A stretch of DNA of 64,000 nucleotides from Acridotheres tristis (taxonomy: Eukaryota > Chordata > Aves > Passeriformes > Sturnidae): contig CM072889.1 in assembly GCA_037013685.1 (NCBI GenBank), positions 13,525,976 to 13,589,975 on the forward strand, given 5' to 3'. The position numbers and the translations under genes are program-made. Of this stretch, positions 1 to 12,220 are shown piece after piece. The notes beneath the pieces were generated by a model that saw only the letters and a list, made by a program, of their open reading frames with translations, ran no database searches and was not told where the DNA came from. Numbering within the stretch: position 1 is the stretch's first letter; every line of letters starts with the position of its first letter.

Positions 1-2892
1 TTATCAAAAAGTACAGAACGTTCAGCAGCACTTCCAGCTACCTGCTAGAAGCGAGGAAAATGGAGCAAGATGCAGCTGCTACAATGTCCTTAAAGTGAAA
101 CAGTCCAATAGAGAATTAACACCTATATTATTTATCCTTTTAACCCAATAATTAACTTCCCATGACCCTCAGTGTGACACTGACTGACCAACCAGAAACT
201 ACTACCTGAAACCCATGAAGAATAAGGAAGATAAACAATGAGACACCTCCCAAAATCCTCCATCTTGTCTTTTACCTAATACTCTACTCTAAAAACCTCA
301 AATTTAAAACTCATCACCATGTAAAAGCACACACTTCTATTTCACACCCATGATTTTAACTCAATCACTCAAATTTGGAAGCCTTCTCCAAGGCCCCAAG
401 TCAAAAGCAGCGTTCTCCAGGCAGAGAGCTCAACGCCCCCAGGTTTCTGGGATCCAACAGGTGAGATGGCCAGGATGCCCAGAGAGGGACAGAGACCATT
501 CACTGCAGGATCAGCAGAGTCCCCTGGGGCACAGAGGACCCACGTGGAGCTCCCACTGCACAATATTCCCACCGTGCACACCAGGTCAGACCCAGCAGTG
601 CACAGCTCCACGTGCTGATCACGGCCCCTTGTGCTGTTCCCCATTCCACAGTCTGCAACACCAGGGCTTCCAAAGACAAGCAGCAAACGGGGTTCAGGAG
701 GCACCAACATCCCTCCCCAAAACCCCACAAACTGGTCCCCAAGTTCTTGTGGCAGGTGTACCTGAGCCAGTCAGGTGGTGACCAACTGTATTTGAGATCA
801 TGAACCTGTATTCATATCTTTTTCAGAGCTTTAGTTGGTTTACCTGGTCTATAAAATAAGGGTCACTTGAATATATTATTTGTCTCAATTTTATAAACCT
901 CCATGGCAATTTCATACCTTGAGTAGATGTGACCCAGGCTCAGCATTCACCATCTGCCCACCTGGAGACACCAGACCCCCATTTCCAACTTCTTTTTCAT
1001 AGAACAGTTTCACATTTGGGTTAACTCTGGGAGTTTTTTTCCTCCCCGCCTTTCAAGATCATTACAATCCATCCTATAAATCAGCCTGTCCTCTTAGTGC
1101 AATTATTCTGAAAAAAATGTCACGTAGCTGTGAAAGTTTTCACTCAACAGTGGCCACGCTCCAAAAGCAACTGGAAAAATGTTACTTCCACTCTGAAAAA
1201 CAAACATTGATTTTTAATTGCCTAAAAGGATGAGACAATTTCCAATTCTGTTGAAAGATTACTTCTTTGGAATAAATATTTATTGATACCTACATCTCAC
1301 CTACTTAAGTCATTTACTTTCTTAAAAATATGCACATTTTAAAAGGGGTTTACTTTTTCCGCCATCATAAAAAATGCAGGCTGCATTTCTCATTCATGAG
1401 GGTTTCATTTTTAATCTGCCATCTCAGACAGGCTCAGGCTGCATTTGTGGCGAGGACAGGCATGAGAAAAATAAAACTTTACTTTCAGAAGAAAGACTGA
1501 AAAAAGCTGAAATAAACTCTCAATCTCCCCACTGTGTTTGCCTCAGAGAATCCCACAAGTCCTTGTGGCAGCAGATGCAATTTGATGTTCATACCAGGTC
1601 CTTGAGTCACATTGTTCCCAGAGCACATTAACTTGACATTTAGAGATACTGGTTTTTAAAGCCCTTTGAACATTAAGTTCCTGACTATCTCTGGTCTTCA
1701 GGGCAGTAAGAAGAGCAAGGATGGTAATTAATTTCTCCCCCATCAGAGAAAAAAAAAAGATAAAATTCAACCTCAAATAAAAGCTTTCCCTGGAAAATGA
1801 CAAAACATATCCCCACAAACACAGCAGTGGAGACACACAGCAAGTGCCACCGCTGTGCCAGCCTCCTCAAACAGCCTGGATGGAGCCTGCTCCAGGGTTT
1901 TTGGGTGCACCTTTCACTCAGAGCCCACTGGCTCGGGCTCCACTGCTTGCAAATTCAGTGTAGCTTGTTGTGAAAGCTCTGCTGAGAACCAGCAGCACCG
2001 GGCATCTCAGCAGGGGCTGTGCCATCGTCTGCCTGGACAGGGAAGGAGCCCAGCCCAGCTCCACAGAAGGGTTTAGTGACATGCTTGAGCCCATTGTTTT
2101 GAAAGGATTTGTCCATTTCTGGAACTGCTGTCCCCCAACACCAAGAAAACAAGTTATGCCCCATTTATTATACTCAAGAGAGCAGTCAAGCATGTGCTGT
2201 GCCAGCTGAGGACAAAATGATGCCACCCATGGAAGGCTGAGAGAGAATTCACTCGTGCACAGAGCAGTTAATTCCCACAGGACTGCACTGCAGGAAGGGC
2301 TGATGGTTTATTAAAAGCTTTCACACGATTTCTGGATTCTTGCTTTCCTCCCCAGGCACCCTATACCAAAGTATTACAGATTAAAGTTACAGCTAAAAGA
2401 ATTTATTAACAAATAAAACAGCATTAAAACAACTAATAGCACATTTCAAGAGTCCTGGCTGCCTGAAAATATAAAAATCTCTCGGTGTGGAAGGAACAAA
2501 GTGCAAGCTGGGACAGTTGGTTGGGGCTGAGCCAAGTCTCAGATACATCCTCAGTATCTGTGCCAGGACCTCAGCCCATTAAACTCAGAGCTCAGTTCCC
2601 AGCCTAGGCACCCACCACAGGGCATCTGTGACTGCCAACATCAGTGCAGGAGAGACCAGAAATGATCCCCACTGACTCATGCAGCAAGATCTGCTTGATG
2701 CTGCCCAGTTGCATCCTTATCCTCTCCACATCCTGCTTCCCTCATGCTGCTAAAACAAAATCCACCTGCCCAACATCACCCACCTCTCTGCCCATCCCTG
2801 CCATGTGCTGTTTCTGTACCTCTCTCAAGGGCTCAATTCAGAAGCAATGCAGAAGACTCTGCCATGAGGAATGAGTGCTTTTATGCTCTGGG

Positions 2893-2916
2893 AAAAAAAA
2901 AAAAAAAAAAAAAAAA
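2893..2916. repeat. Poly(A) tract, 24 A
   Basis: Uninterrupted run of A. No adjacent SINE or processed-gene body was recognised. Confidence 0.95.
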
Positions 2917-4954
2917 GGAGGCGGAAAAGAAGTCTGGCTCCTGTGCTGATACAGGTCTCAGGCACTATTTTCACTATTTTTCCAGTTGGCTTTGACTGCT
3001 TCATTGTCAGGACTCTCTGAACAGGACAGTGACCCAACACTACAGGTGGCAACCGCAGATCTATTGCGCTGAAAAATAAATGTTTTGCAGTCTTGTAGGA
3101 GAGATGCCAGGGTGATTTTATCCAAGAGTGCCCAGGGCTAATAAGCTGCTAAGAGGAACACTGGAAACCTGCCTTGGTAAGAATCTCTTCCTCAGCTCTC
3201 CACAAGGAGTTCATGGATCAAAGGGATCCTCAGTGTTGTTGTACAAAGTGGTCTTTATTACCCTTCTGGCTGCAAAAGGGACCTTCAAGCAGATAAGCCA
3301 ATATCTCACATCCAGCACTTTACTGCTGTGGGGATGTGTCAGCCATCCCAGCTCCAGGGGCTGTGTCCAAAGCCCTCCATCCTGCAGCTGGTAAGAGCAA
3401 CAGAAATGGGGCACAGCACCAGAGCAGCCCCCACAAGAACTGAATGAGGTAAAGCAGCAGGCCAGCAATTATTATCCAATTATTGCTAAAACTGGGACGA
3501 TTTTATTTCTTCTAATTTTTAAAATTCTGAACTGTTGTGCTGTAGAGCACATCTGTCCCTCTGCAGTACCCACATTCTGTCTCCTGGGACACGTTCAGAA
3601 CAGAAGAACCAAAAGGACCAGAACAAGAACCACCAAGGTGCCTTCAACAAAGAGCAGAGGACAAGGGAAGAGCAAGACAGCAAAGGGTGGGTACAGGGAG
3701 AGGAGAGCAAGGCAAGGATCAGCAGCAGGAACTGCGACCTGTGACTGCAACTGACAGCTGTGTCCTCTGCTTTGAGCTCTACCAGAAACTTTTATATGAG
3801 AGTTCCTAATTTCTGGCTTGTTACTAATTTCTGACTGACAACTGAGCCCAAAACCAGGCCCATGCTCTAATGAGTCCATCCGGCTGTGCCTGGGGAGAAG
3901 GAAATTTCCTCCCTTTGCATTCTCTGCAGAATGAGGCATGAGCAGCCTTCACTCCTAGCTGCACACACCACTCTGCTCACAGCTAGTTTAATAACGTAAT
4001 TCCTAATTCAGGCACACGCATGAAGAGTGAAACAGATCCTGTGTGCAGAAAAGTGGTATTTACTGATGGAGATCATTTTTGCAGCTGATGGACTAGAACT
4101 GTTCCCACTGTGTGCTCTAATGCTGTACTACTGACGGAGCAGGCATTTTCCTGCTTTTCCTATATCTCCTCTAAATCCCAAACAGATGGGTTTGTTGGAC
4201 AGTTAGTCACCCAAATCTGCCACATTAGAAGCAACAGGAATTTCAATCCAGCCCAGCAACCCACCTTGTCCTTTATGAGGCTTTTTTCAACAGACCCCCA
4301 GGATCCACCCTAATACTGACAGGCAAGCAAGGCAAGACAGAAGAGCTGTCATAGATATCCATGGGGAAGAGTTATTCAGAAAGACAACATGCCTTCACTT
4401 AGCAAAGAAATAATGCACAAAACAGCAGCAAGCTCATTCAGTCCAATAAACCCCTTGTGCTGAGTTTCATCAGTACCTGCGAGTTCCCACAGACAGAGCC
4501 TCTCCAAGGTATTTTCACACTTCAGATTTGTTTTCCTTTTAGGAAACAGGTGATTTAGGGCTAAAGCAGACGTTTAGCTGCCAGCATTGCTTCTGTGTTC
4601 TCCATTATCAGATTCAGACACGTTTTTTTCTCACTGAGCTAAATGACAAACAGAATATCTGTGATTGCCAATATCCCATCAACTGGTACAAACACCCAGC
4701 ACCACCCTGCAAAGGAATATGCAAATATCTGTCATTCAGCTAAGAAGAAAAAGGATCTAAAATGTTATTAAGGAAGAAGAGCCCTGGCTCTTTGGAGGGG
4801 GGCTGAAGCTGATGACTGACAAACAGTCAGCTACAAAAACACGTCGAACTTATCAAGACAAAATGTGTAATTGCACACACATGATGCCACATATGGGGCA
4901 TTCCAGCACAGCAAGCCATCTGCAGGAAGGGAATATTTTAAAGTCACTCAGGGG

Positions 4955-4982
<28 letters not shown>
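4955..4982. repeat. Poly(A) tract, 28 A
   Basis: This is the longest homopolymer in the window, followed by a G-rich GGGAGGAGGGGAGG stretch. No retroposed body is recognisable upstream. Confidence 0.95.
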
Positions 4983-4985
<3 letters not shown>

Positions 4986-5632
4986 AGGAGGGGAGGCATT
5001 TTATCATTTCCTCTCTCTAGTTTTGGTTTCTTGCATCAATTTTTACCAACAATCTCAAGAGGGATGACATGCGCTCTCTGGATTGAAAAGCTTTAAATAT
5101 TTCTTCATCTTACCTTACTGAAATGAGGGGTTTGGTTTTTTTAAAAAGAGACTGTGATTTTGGACCAACACAGTCCCATAGCCACTGAGCAGCACAGGGC
5201 ACAAGACAGAAGATGCAAAGCAAACTATAAGCAACAACTTTGAGACAAATACTGTATTTTAAGCTCATGATTAGCAGGGCAAGTTCTCCCTTCTCAATAG
5301 TTATTATTCAAGCAAGTGCCATACATATAATTCTGTAATGCAAAAAACAAAGGGAGGGAGAGGATGCTGCTGATTTAGCTGGCACCTGGCTTCATCTGGT
5401 TCAGTGTGCTGGTCTGTGAATAGCTGCAGCCCAAATTACAGGCTACATTCTGCTCTCTTACACCAGCCACATGAACATCAACATAAGTGGTATTTTGGGT
5501 ATAAAACCAGGCAAAGTTAGATGCAAGTTTCACAACAATCCCACTTTAAAGGAACTTTCCCTTCTTACTCTTTCTGCTCTGACCAGTCTCAATGCTCCAG
5601 AGAGATCCAATTCTATTTCATACCCGCTAGTC

Positions 5633-5646
5633 AAAAAAAAAAAAAA
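5633..5646. repeat. Poly(A) tract, 14 A
   Basis: Plain homopolymer. Confidence 0.9.
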
Positions 5647-7731
5647 TTTCAAACAGACTTGAGCTAAACCACCGTAATTAAGCAGCCTGCTCAGGAAGCA
5701 CGACTTCAACAGCAGAAGCAGCAAAGCAAGTGCCTGCAGACCCTGTTAAAATTAGAAATGGCTATCCAGAGAGAAAATGCTGCCCAGGACTGCTGATTCC
5801 TCCCCCACCTCCACCAGCCCTACCAATCCTGGCAGGCTGTGCTACTGGGATTTTCCTCTTATTTTAATTTTTTCTATGTGATACCTCAGTCAAAATATAA
5901 CTATAGCGAGTCCATTCAGCCTGTGAAGTGCAAACATCTGTCAAAGTGACAGCAGAAGCAGCACAATTCTCTTCAGCCTGGATAAACCCAGTTATAAATC
6001 CGTGGCTCCTGGACCCTGCTGGCTCTGCTGTGCCAGCGCTGAGCCAGAGGGCAGGAAGAGAAGGAAATGCTCCCAGGAGCTGCCAGAGCACTTGGAAGGG
6101 CACACAGTGACACACATCCTGCCATCCCTCCTCTCCGAGTGCCACCACATCCCAGGCACACGAGGAGATTTGGCAGCAGGCTCTGTGAGGGAGAGGCAGG
6201 GGAGAGTCTGGGGTCCTGCCCCGAGCAGAGCATCCCACCAGCACACCTGGATCCCTCTGCCAGCAGCACACACTGGGGATGCTCCTCCAGGCAGGCTGAA
6301 ACCTTCCTCAGCAGCGACAAGATCGAGGCAAATGGAGCAGAGGAAAAGCAGTGCAGAGGAGAGCCAGGTGTGGGACACACAGGTATGGTGTTCTGCAGCA
6401 CAGGGCTTCTGGTCACCAAAGCCTGTGCTCACTCTGTGCCCACCCAAAGCAATAAAAATAAGTCATTAGGCTAAAAATTGAGGGAATTTAATAAAAACAA
6501 GGCAGGCTGGTTTCATTTGTCTCCTGACATCTTAGACTCTAAGGCAAGACCACGCTGGGTTTTCAAGCCTCTCCCTGCAGTTATCCAGGCTCCACTTTGT
6601 TTGGGGGAAAAAATAAATAAAAAAGCAAACCCTCTTTCTTGGCTAATTGTATAAAACTGGGAGCAGCAAACTTTCCTTTAACAGTATACCAAGTGTTTTA
6701 AGAAAGCTACCACTCCTATTAACCAATAAGTTCTCAAGTGTCCAAATGGAATTAAACAATCTCTTCAACAGCTAAATTCACAACAGCACCTGACTTCACG
6801 AATGGTTCACTAATTTCAGGAGAAATGCTCAAACTTCTGTGCAACTGCAGGCTGAAAAAGCTGCTCCACTGTTAGGAGGCCATTTGGGACTTGGTATGCA
6901 ATCTGCTTTTTAAGGCATGGGAATGACAAGCTTTGCTAAACCCTGACCTTGACAGCCGTTGTGTGCTCATAAGGGATTTTATCTCAAATGTCATTTAATG
7001 CTCTGCAATTATCACAGCATTCAATAGCACCCAACTAGTTTCTGTGTTTATTTGCAGCCTTTACTTTAGAGAACATAAACTTTTGGGGTCTTAATCCTTC
7101 AATATGGATAAAGAACAACCACACCTTCATCTACCTGCAAACCAAGACAAATGGGGAGGGGATAGAAATACCAGCAACCAAACTCTCAGACCACCAAGAA
7201 GAGGTATTACATTATTAATAGAATTTCATTCATATACTGGTCTACATCCCTTAACTTAAAGCTTTTCTTTTCATTTCAGAAAATAATAATGAAAACTCAA
7301 CAACCATGTGCAGCCAGCTCACTGGCATGCCAAACTTCCACTGAACACCCAGTGCCCAAATCTCTGGCTGGTGATGATCAGTGTTACCTTCTCATCCTCC
7401 AGGGAATTCTCTCCAGCTCCTCCTCTCCCCATCACAAACACTCAGGAATACTCGACGTGCTGATTGCAGCTGCAATGGCAGGCAAGGACACACTGAATAC
7501 ACGGATTTTGGGAGCTGGGAGCCACGTCCCTGGGCAGCCACCCCTGCCTCCACCCAGCAACAGCAATTGTTTCACATAATTGGGTTTAAGTGATATTTAT
7601 GGGTGGAGGTTTTGGGAGTCACCTCCTCAAGCCCACTGGAGGCTGTGGGAGAGCTGCTGGGGCACAATGCTCTGCATCACACAGGGCTGGGTGCTGGGGG
7701 CACACATGGACAGGTATGGGACATCTATGTA

Positions 7732-8227
7732 CAGAATCACAGTATAATTTTAGTTGGAAAGGAATTTTAAGACTGAGTCTATCTGCTCACCCAGCACTGC
7801 CATGTTCATCACTAAGCCACGTCCCCAAAATGCTACATTGAACACTTGCAGGAATGGTGATCCACTACTTCCCTGGGCAGCCTGTCCCAATGCCTGACCA
7901 CCCTTCCAGTGAAGAAATTTCCCCTAATATCCAATCTAAACTTTCACTGATACCACTTGAGGCCATTTCCTCTCATCCTGTCACTCGTAATCTGGGAGGA
8001 GAGCCTGACCCCCAGCTGGCTTCAGCCTCGTGTCAGGGTGGTTGTAGAGAGCAACAAGGTCATCCCTGAGCCCCCTCTTATCCAGGCTGATCCCTTAGGC
8101 ATTCCCATCTCGTGCTCCAGACCCTTTTCCGGCTCCATTGCCCTTCTCTGGGTGCTCCAGCACCTCAGTGCAGGAGCCAAGAACTGAAGTGCAGTGAAGG
8201 TGCAGCCTCAGCAGAGCAGAGGGACAA
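7732..8227 (-). mobile_element. CR1 LINE 3' fragment
   Basis: Read on the plus strand this is the reverse complement of a CR1 3' end. The terminal region is AGAATCACAGTATAATTTTAG, followed by characteristic CR1 blocks such as CTTCCCTGGGCAGCCTG, CCTAATATCCAATCTAAAC, TTGAGGCCATTTCCTCTCAT and CCCTTCTCTGGGTGCTCCAG. It is about 495 bp, 5' truncated as is usual for CR1, and has no intact reverse transcriptase. It lies in the same orientation as GPC3. Confidence 0.9.
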
Positions 8228-11019
8228 TTGCACAGTGCACGTCCAAAGCACAGAGGGATGATTGCCCCTTCCACTCACATCTTATTGCTTCCTTCCCAAC
8301 AAAAGACATGTTCTCCAACACATTTCTTGCAGTACAACTGCAAGACAAATCGAGTTGGTGTTGATTTCTTTGTCAGTTTTCCCCAGCAAAACACAACTAT
8401 GCATGAAATACAATTCGTTACAGGGATTCTGAGCTGTGCCAGGAGGCAATCACGAGTCCAGGTTTTACTCCTGGCTGTGGCTGAAGCCCCTCCAGTGACG
8501 AGCCAAGACAGACCCTCAGTCCTTCCACAACAGCAGGCAGGAGCTGGAGGGGCCAAGCCTGAGAACAGGACAAGCAGCAGCCCTGGGGGCTGCGTGGGTT
8601 TTGTCACTGTTGTGTATTCTGTGCTAAAAAGGGAGGCAAATACGAACACTAATATATTTTGATCGTGAATTAAACAGAAGAGGAGATGTGTGCTCTTCAG
8701 AAAGGAGTGCTACAGGAAAGTAAATAATGAGGCATGTAGCCAGGAACAGGCTCAGATCAAAGGGAGGTTTACAGACAAACCAGACAGTTCAGAGCAGATA
8801 ACTGTAGAGTAATGACGACTTTGATGAGTCTTTATCACACATGCCTGTGTGTCAATGACTGCAAGAAATAACAAACACGAGAGGAAGGCTCTGCTGACAC
8901 TTGTGTACATCATTAATGAAGAATGAAGAACTGAAAGCACAAACATCCCAGTGCTGAGAACAAACACAAGGAGGCTGCATCTGAGGAAACTCCAGGCAGT
9001 CCCGAGGTAGGAGACACACTCCACAAAGCAGACAACATTCCAAATGTTCATACATCACCTCCAATACCAAACACTTCTGCATTAGAATCGTGCCTCTTGG
9101 AGGCACTGCTCACTGGAGGATGGTGTCAGAGACAGAGATTCATCACATTTAACGATGCCAGGACCAAGCTTAATATTTCACAGTTATGTGCAGCTGGACC
9201 TTACTATATCCTATGAGCCCTAAATAATTTTTGTTAACTCGTGTATTCTGAATGTGGCATCTGGTAATCATTTCAAGCTGGTTCTGTTGGTTTAAATGGT
9301 GCCCCCTGTAAACTTACTGACCCAAGTTAATTCAATATGTTGAAGAGAAAAATTCATGCCCATGAACAGCACCAGGTAAATCAACAGCAAATTGCCTTTT
9401 CATATCAACCCTGCAACTCTCATGTGTGAATCAGAATTTGGGGAGAAGGCATCTTTGAAAACAGCAATACACCAAGGCAGAAAAGCAGCAGGAGTAATAA
9501 ACAGAGAGACCATGAGCAGGGAAAGGGAGCCAAATGCAGGCCAAGCTCACTGGGCTGGGAGATGCCAGCCCCTGAGCTGGGGCAGCTCTGAGCTGCAGAG
9601 GCAACTTGGAAACTGCAACCCCTGCCCTGAGGAGGCAGCTGGACCAGATGAGCTCCAGACATCCTTACCAGCTTAAATTATTCAGTGAACAGACTGGAGA
9701 GGTCAGACCTAGACAGCAGGTTCCCAATGGGCAGATTTCTTTTTCCTCCTACACTCTGTTGAAAGCCCAGCAAGGCCCAGAGCACTCGATAACTCTGTAC
9801 CCCTCCAGCAATTCAGCAAACTGAATTCCTTGCACTGTCTCCCACATTTCACATTGTATATTCACCACATCAATGTTTTAGTCTCTCCCACCACTGATTC
9901 ATAAAGCCCAGTCCAGGTTGGGCCACTTTGAATCACAGGTTTCATTTGTATGTGCAAACATGAAAGAGGGGTCTGCCAAGGCACAGTCACTCCTGAGACC
10001 AAGCCCAGCACCAGGCTCAGCTCTTCTCAGCATCCCACATCGTTCAGTTTGCTGCACATTTACAAATCAAAAAAATAACACACAGCACCTGGGAAGCAAA
10101 TTTATGCCAAGAGACAATCCAGTGGTTTTAGTTTCACAGCTCCTTCAGAAGCAGACCCAGAATGGGGTCTGCAGATTAAAACCCATGGCTTTAGCCAGAA
10201 CAAACCCAGGGACATTTCTGCAGACTGGCCATTATTTGCACAGGAACAGAGGCACACAGGAAGCCTTAGAAAGTGGCAGCAAGGCTGACATTCCCTTGGG
10301 AGGGGACCCCAAAGCAGGGTGTGAGCACACTGTGGATGCTCTGGTGAAGGACACAGAGCTGGCACAGAACCCCACACACATCCCCCAGTCCCACTGGGCA
10401 AACAGGGATGGGGGACAGCACAAAACCTGAGGGTCATTATCCTCCACATCAAAAAGGCCATCCTTAGTTAACAGCATTAAGGAAAGGAAAGAAAGCAGAC
10501 TGGGCATAAATCAGGATTTTTTGCAAATCATCTTTCTGGTCTTATTGCTTAATACATAACAGACACCCAAACTATGTGTGGTTTTAAGAGACTTAGGGGA
10601 GGGGCACAGCACCCCAGGCTGTCTGGGAGCACTCCTACTTCCCACTCCCTCCTTTGATGGAAAAGGGAGTTCTCCTAGGACCTCACCGGAGAGGAGATTA
10701 AAAAAAATTCAACCAAAAAGCCCCCTCAAATTTCTGGAAAACAAGACTACAATTCAAGATCTTCTGGCCAATTGGAGAGATGATTCAATTAGCTCAAGCA
10801 AGAGCCCAGAGGTGTCCTCCAGGAGGAGCCACATGGACAAACACACCAGGATGGGCAGGAGCCCAGCAGGAAAAGCACCCAGGGCTGCTCAAAGGGCAAG
10901 AACAGGAAGGCAGGAGTGGTGATGCCATATGTAAAACTGGAGAAATTTGCTCTGCTCTGTTCATCAAATGGTGAAATATTAACTGGATGTCAAATCCACT
11001 CTGCTGTGCCAGATGTTAA

Positions 11020-11090
11020 GAAAGATGCAGGGCAACTACAAGAAATCCAGAGGAAAGCTACAATAATAGGGGCTGGTGTTGGAAAAAAAC
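11020..11090 (+). mobile_element. Possible ancient CR1-like remnant
   Basis: The segment ATCCAGAGGAAAGCTACAAT, followed by AATAGGGGCTGG, recalls the block shared by CR1 3' regions that reads roughly 'tccagagaagggcaac..ggtctgg'. The similarity is short and could be chance. Confidence 0.25.
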
Positions 11091-12178
11091 TGTAGAGATC
11101 ATACTAGAATTCAATTTGACTACAGTAAAGGTAGTTTGAAGTCTGGTGATAGGGTTCACCCCATCCTTTGTATGGCTTTCCATTGAGATGCAGTTCTAAA
11201 CAAGGTTAAATAGATGCCTCTCTACCCCAGATCAGCAACACATCTCTAAAACAAACTTCTCCAAACAACTTACCTAGAGCAGCTTTGTTTTTAACAGTCA
11301 TTAGAGAGGGGGAAAAAGGAAAAATGTAAAGGGTGGGGAATCCAGAGCCTAGAAACTACAAAATATCACTTGACCAGACTACCCCACCAGTCCAAAAAAA
11401 TTCAGCATCTTTCACAGACCAGCCTATGAGCAAATCATCCATGAGTAGAGACATACAACAAATAATTCTGGTATGTAGCTTACAAGATACAAAGGCAAAA
11501 GATTTAAGTGAGAAAGGTGGTTCCTGCTGCATTTCTTTGTTCCCCTCCTCACTGGAAGAGCACAGCAGGGAGCAGGCTGAAACACAGAGATTTCCATCTC
11601 CTGGGACTGTCAGCACAATGCCCAACTGTTGTATTTGCTGGCCAGCCTGGGGTAGTGAGGGACTCCTGGGACTAAGATGCTCATCTGTCAGCCCAAATGC
11701 TGCCTGGCAGCCCCCAGGGACCACATCAGAGTGCAACAAAATCCCTGGAACATCCTGCTCTGCTCCTGGATATCACTGCTCTTGCAAAACAAGGCAGAAA
11801 GGTCAGGATGTAAAAACCCACTGACACAGACAATACCTTGGGGTCTCAGAAATAAAAACTTATTAGAAAGCTGTCATGTGAGCCATAACAACTCAATGTT
11901 TGCACTGTCTTTATACACTGATGGTTGCTCTCTGGGAGAACAAAAAAACAACCAGCAGCACCACTCTGGAGCCAAGGTCCACAGAGCCTCCCAAACACTG
12001 GGATCCTCCCAACTCTGCCGGGTGGTGTGAGCCACAGAACCAGAACCTGCCTGTGCTGAGTGGGGCAGACTGGCTGACACACACACCTGAGCAAGTGCCA
12101 CCCCTGCTCCAGGAACTCTGATCCACCCCAGTCCAGCGACTGGGAACAAATTAAGGTGTTATGTAGTGAGACAGATAA

Positions 12179-12220
12179 ACACACACACACACATATATAT
12201 AGACACATTATATATATATA
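12179..12220. repeat. (AC)n/(AT)n compound microsatellite
   Basis: An AC run passes directly into AT repeats, is interrupted by AGACACATT, and resumes as (TA)n. Confidence 0.92.

Noticed and set aside
2893..4982. Poly(A) tracts as tails of processed pseudogenes or SINEs
   Set aside because: No retroposed body or flanking target-site duplication is recognisable next to the A runs.
9918..10430. 170-codon plus-strand open frame in intron 2
   Set aside because: No domain, no splice context and a mixed composition; consistent with a chance frame.
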